Made by a program: the position numbers and the translations under genes. The notes beneath the pieces were generated by a model. It made no database searches and was not told the origin of the DNA. It worked only from the letters and a program-made list of their open reading frames with translations. A stretch of DNA of 64,000 nucleotides. It comes from Pedobacter sp. ok626 (GTDB taxonomy: Bacteria; Bacteroidota; Bacteroidia; Sphingobacteriales; Sphingobacteriaceae). Of the stretch, positions 61,777 through 64,000 are shown piece by piece. The stretch's first letter is position 1, and the number at the start of each line of letters is the position of its first letter. Where the stretch lies: assembly GCF_900100435.1 (NCBI RefSeq), contig NZ_FNEX01000001.1:544624-608623 (forward strand), given 5' to 3'.

Positions 61777-62466
61777 CTATTTACGGGCCAGGAGCTCTTC
61801 AACCATCATTGGAACCCCAATGGTGGCGGGCTGTTCAATCTTTCTCATGTGATCGCTCCCAGACATAGATGGCACATTTACATCCACCACATACCTAATC
61901 GTTTCTTTGGGTACATATTCTGTTAAACCTGCCGCCGGATAAACCTGTAAGCTTGTGCCTATTACTGCAAATACATTCGCTTTACGACAAAGTCTTGTGG
62001 CAAATGTCATATTCGGCACAGCTTCACCAAACCATACTACATGTGGTCTAAGCGGCTTCCCATGGGCGCAAAGGTCAGTGAAACGCAGTTCCCAGCCCGA
62101 TATAGGGTAGGTTAGGTTGGATTCAATATCCGATTGTGAGCGGGTAATTACGCCATGTAGATGCAATACGTTTTTTGAGCCGGCACGTTCATGTAAGTCA
62201 TCAATGTTTTGGGTAATGATTTGAACATTGTACTTGTCCTGCAATCTGGCAAGTGCTTTATGTGCCTCATTAGGCTGTGCTTCCAGTACTGATTTACGAC
62301 GCTCATTGTAAAACTCTTGTACCAATTCCGGGTTACGTAGCCAGGCTTCAGGCGTAGCAACATCTTCGATGCGATGATTTTCCCATAGACCATCTGAATC
62401 TCTGAATGTTTTGAGCCCACTCTCTGCGCTAATTCCAGCACCCGTTAATATGACTATGGTTTCCAT
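61777..62466 (-). CDS. NAD-dependent protein deacylase (sirtuin, class III/CobB-like)
   Basis: This 229-residue enzyme removes acyl groups from lysines using NAD. The NAD motifs GAGISAESGLKTFRDSDGLW (9-28) and TQNIDDLH (85-92) are present, and the catalytic His is H104. The pair Y53/R56 fits the YxxR motif of desuccinylating sirtuins (SIRT5, CobB). The two Cys-x-Cys zinc pairs of the usual zinc-binding module are not visible; only one Cys lies in that region (LCAHG). It probably acts in the cytoplasm as a desuccinylase or demalonylase. Confidence 0.9.
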   Translation of the reverse strand: METIVILTGAGISAESGLKTFRDSDGLWENHRIEDVATPEAWLRNPELVQEFYNERRKSVLEAQPNEAHKALARLQDKYNVQIITQNIDDLHERAGSKNVLHLHGVITRSQSDIESNLTYPISGWELRFTDLCAHGKPLRPHVVWFGEAVPNMTFATRLCRKANVFAVIGTSLQVYPAAGLTEYVPKETIRYVVDVNVPSMSGSDHMRKIEQPATIGVPMMVEELLARK

Positions 62467-62521
62467 TTGTACAATTTGATAGCGAATATAATCAACTGTA
62501 TATTGGTTTCAATGCGGTTTA

Positions 62522-62540
62522 ATGATGAATTTATCATCAT
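62522..62540. repeat. Short perfect inverted repeat upstream of the TPR gene
   Basis: ATGATGA (62522-62528) and TCATCAT (62534-62540) with 5 bases between lie in the gap separating the divergent sirtuin and TPR genes. No T run follows it on either strand close enough to be sure of a terminator; it may be an operator. Confidence 0.35.
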
Positions 62541-62587
62541 AATAGCTGGATATTTTTTTTATTTCAAAAAAATCATACCTTTATTCT

Positions 62588-63121
62588 ATGATTAAATGCC
62601 TCTCTTTTATGTTGTTAGCGACGCTCGTTGCTTCTTGCGAGTGGAGTTCCTCCTCTTCATCTTCAGATGCGCCAGTATCTGCCGTAAGGAGAAAAATAGC
62701 CTATGAAAAATGGCTGGAAGTAGCCAAGGAAGATTTCAGACTCTGCCCAAAATATGGGAATGGAGTTAAATCGCAGGAACAGATTAATGCTGATAAAATC
62801 TTTTTAGAAACGGTTATTGCGAAGGCGGGAAGTCCAGATTCTGCATCCAATCACTATTTTCTGAAAGCATGCGATTACCTTAGTCATGATGATTTGCAAA
62901 CTACCATGTATAGACTTAACCAGGCGTGGATGCTAAATCCTAGAAATCCGGATGTATACAGGGGATTTGGATGGGTTTACAATCGTTTGGAAGAATACCA
63001 ATTGGCCCTTGAGCAGTTTAATGAAGGTTTATCTTATGATCCTAAAAATGAAGAACTCCTTATGGAGAAATCATTTGTCGAAAAAAGACTTAAAGCCTCA
63101 AAAAGACCTACTTCTCTGTAA
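62588..63121 (+). CDS. TPR-containing lipoprotein
   Basis: This 177-residue lipoprotein (ATLVASCEWSSSSSSS, Cys about 17) has a Ser-rich linker after the lipid anchor. Helical TPR repeats follow in the second half (TMYRLNQAWMLNPRNPDVYR, then LGxx-like EEYQLALEQFNEGLSYDPKN, about 105-165). TPR proteins act as scaffolds. A near-consensus TACCTTTA box lies just 4 bases before its ATG. It is 84 bases upstream of exbD. Confidence 0.8.
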   Translation: MIKCLSFMLLATLVASCEWSSSSSSSDAPVSAVRRKIAYEKWLEVAKEDFRLCPKYGNGVKSQEQINADKIFLETVIAKAGSPDSASNHYFLKACDYLSHDDLQTTMYRLNQAWMLNPRNPDVYRGFGWVYNRLEEYQLALEQFNEGLSYDPKNEELLMEKSFVEKRLKASKRPTSL

Positions 63122-63205
63122 AAATTATTTATCCACTTTGTCCATATTCCGCTTATGGAATCGGGGTTCTTTGCGCATCATCTTATTGAAATAAAACAAA
63201 AGATT

Positions 63206-63727
63206 ATGGCCGAATTAAGCGTTTCCTCGAACAGAAGAGCGGTTCCTAAAGTTGATTTAACCGCTATGGTTGATCTTGCATTTTTGCTGATTACCTTTTT
63301 TATGCTCACTACATCATTATCTAAACCAGTAGCGATGGATGTGGTAAAGCCAGATGAGCCTCTGGATGACGTGCAGGAGCCTGTTCCCGCTTCCCGTTCA
63401 ATGACCATTTTGCTCGGTAAAAGTAACAAAGTAGCCTGGTATATGGGGGAGGCTGATAAAAGCCAACCCGTAATCGAAGGATTTGGAGGTATAAGGCAAT
63501 CAATTTTGAAAAATAAGTTGAAGGTGGATGCCGCAAATGCCAATAATCCTAAAAAATCTCTATTTGTGATCATTAAACCTACAACAGGAGCCAACTACAA
63601 AAACTTTGTAGACATTATGGATGAATTAAAAGTAGCTGGTATTACTGCCGCCCCTGCAATTGATGATGATCACATCACTATAGAAGAGCAAGAGTTTATG
63701 AGACAAAAGAAGCTGTCTCAAAAGTGA
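63206..63727 (+). CDS. exbD: ExbD/TolR-family biopolymer transport protein
   Basis: This 173-residue protein is part of the proton channel that energises TonB or TolA. It has a short cytoplasmic N-terminus, one membrane helix (about 18-38) with the essential Asp at D23 in AMVDLAFLLITFFML, and a periplasmic domain. The ATG at 63206 was chosen because family members start here; the frame is open 51 bases further up. No ExbB or TonB gene is adjacent in the window, so it is an extra copy. Its stop codon lies within a terminator-like hairpin that may be the end of an IS element. Confidence 0.85.
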   Translation: MAELSVSSNRRAVPKVDLTAMVDLAFLLITFFMLTTSLSKPVAMDVVKPDEPLDDVQEPVPASRSMTILLGKSNKVAWYMGEADKSQPVIEGFGGIRQSILKNKLKVDAANANNPKKSLFVIIKPTTGANYKNFVDIMDELKVAGITAAPAIDDDHITIEEQEFMRQKKLSQK

Positions 63728-63744
63728 GGCAGCTTCTTTTTTTT
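63708..63744 (+). terminator. Terminator-like hairpin at the exbD end
   Basis: AGAAGCTGTCTC (63708-63719) pairs with GAGGCAGCTTCT (63726-63737) with one G-T pair, loop of 6, followed by a run of seven Ts. It contains the exbD stop codon. The same shape is seen at termini of some IS elements, and an IS1182 transposase gene starts 28 bases downstream. Confidence 0.7.
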
Positions 63745-63771
63745 GATGTGAAATTTTTGTAATTTAAAGTC

Positions 63772-64000
63772 ATGTCAGGAAAAGTAGTTTTTAAGCCCTA
63801 TGATCCGGATCAGGCGACATTTTTACCTTATAGCCTGGAAGAGTTAGTGCCTTTAGGCCATCCGGTTCGGATCGTTAAACAGGTTGTCGATCAGGTAGAT
63901 GTTAAACCGATCAACCGTAAATATAAAGGAGGCGGAGCCTCCAGCTTCCATCCCCGTTTGATGTTGAAACTGTTGGTCTATGGTTACCTGAGTAATACGT
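63772..64000 (+). CDS. IS1182-family transposase (3' part missing)
   Basis: The open frame from ATG 63772 to the window edge gives 76 residues. The N-terminus (KPYDPDQATFLPYSLEELVP, then LGHPVRIVKQVVDQVD) and the block KYKGGGASSFHPRLMLKLLV with YGYLSN match the DUF772 N-terminal domain of IS1182/IS5-group DDE transposases. The catalytic DDE residues lie beyond the window. It follows exbD on the same strand. Confidence 0.88.
   Translation, partial: MSGKVVFKPYDPDQATFLPYSLEELVPLGHPVRIVKQVVDQVDVKPINRKYKGGGASSFHPRLMLKLLVYGYLSNT

Larger units (their letters stand above)
63708..64000 (+). mobile_element. Left part of an IS1182-family insertion sequence
   Basis: The region from the exbD-end hairpin to the window edge looks like the left end of an insertion sequence; its true left boundary (63708, or somewhere before 63772) cannot be fixed without the right end. 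The transposase frame begins at 63772 and runs off the window. The visible bases are more GC-rich in codon choice than most neighbours. Confidence 0.55.

Overview
The window looks like chromosomal DNA of a Bacteroidota species, most likely Sphingobacteriaceae and close to Pedobacter. This rests on content and style: a SusC/SusD pair under an ECF sigma/FecR anti-sigma couple, DUF4843, PKD-like and DUF4249 lipoproteins, a RpoD/SigA without region 1.1, a small KKDGTPDMR-repeat protein, AT-rich intergenic DNA, and several promoters of the Bacteroidota type (TTTG-N19-TAnnTTTG). No rRNA, tRNA, CRISPR array or prophage was seen. Coding density is high; no gene-free gap reaches 300 bases.

Layout. 1-5931 (minus): response regulator, sensor kinase, TolC, adaptor and a CzcA-type metal RND pump cut by the window start, one metal-efflux operon. 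5992-10076: sugar-isomerase-like protein, KKDGTPDMR-repeat protein with a 17-bp tandem repeat over its stop codon, DnaJ-KTSC fusion, GHL10-type lipoprotein, acetyltransferase. 10169-16721: a DNA-damage theme, with dinB and a short dnaE in one operon, an Lrp regulator, and a second RpoD-like sigma factor next to alkB. 16818-24347: TetR-DoxX, a lipoprotein, a PIG-L deacetylase followed by a 47-residue membrane protein overlapping a sodium symporter, then an alpha/beta hydrolase and a DinB-fold protein. 24483-29725: TonB receptor with a G9 tract, DUF4249 partner, GAF histidine kinase, aldose epimerase.

29966-40167: sigma factor, FecR, SusC, SusD, DUF4843, PKD-like lipoprotein and TlpA thioredoxin, a complete outer-membrane uptake locus with no degradative enzyme, closed by a strong terminator. 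40259-45790 (minus): DPP-IV-like peptidase, LTA-synthase-like enzyme, DUF4412-like protein and enoyl-CoA hydratase in one run. 45880-54308: PAP2 phosphatase overlapping a TolC-adaptor-RND efflux operon, a one-domain EamA transporter on the opposite strand, and a two-component system. 54294-58162 (minus): a helix-hairpin-helix/beta-barrel protein coupled to ComEC, a possible DNA-uptake pair. 58232-63727: MerR, AlaS, a small protein, sirtuin, TPR lipoprotein and ExbD. The window ends inside an IS1182-family transposase.

The best candidates for undescribed biology are the HhH/beta-barrel-ComEC pair, the sigma-paralogue/AlkB pair, the enzyme-free SusCD/DUF4843/PKD/TlpA locus, the G9 tract in a TonB receptor, and the 47-residue symporter-linked protein. 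All functional statements are inferred from reading motifs; no database search was run.
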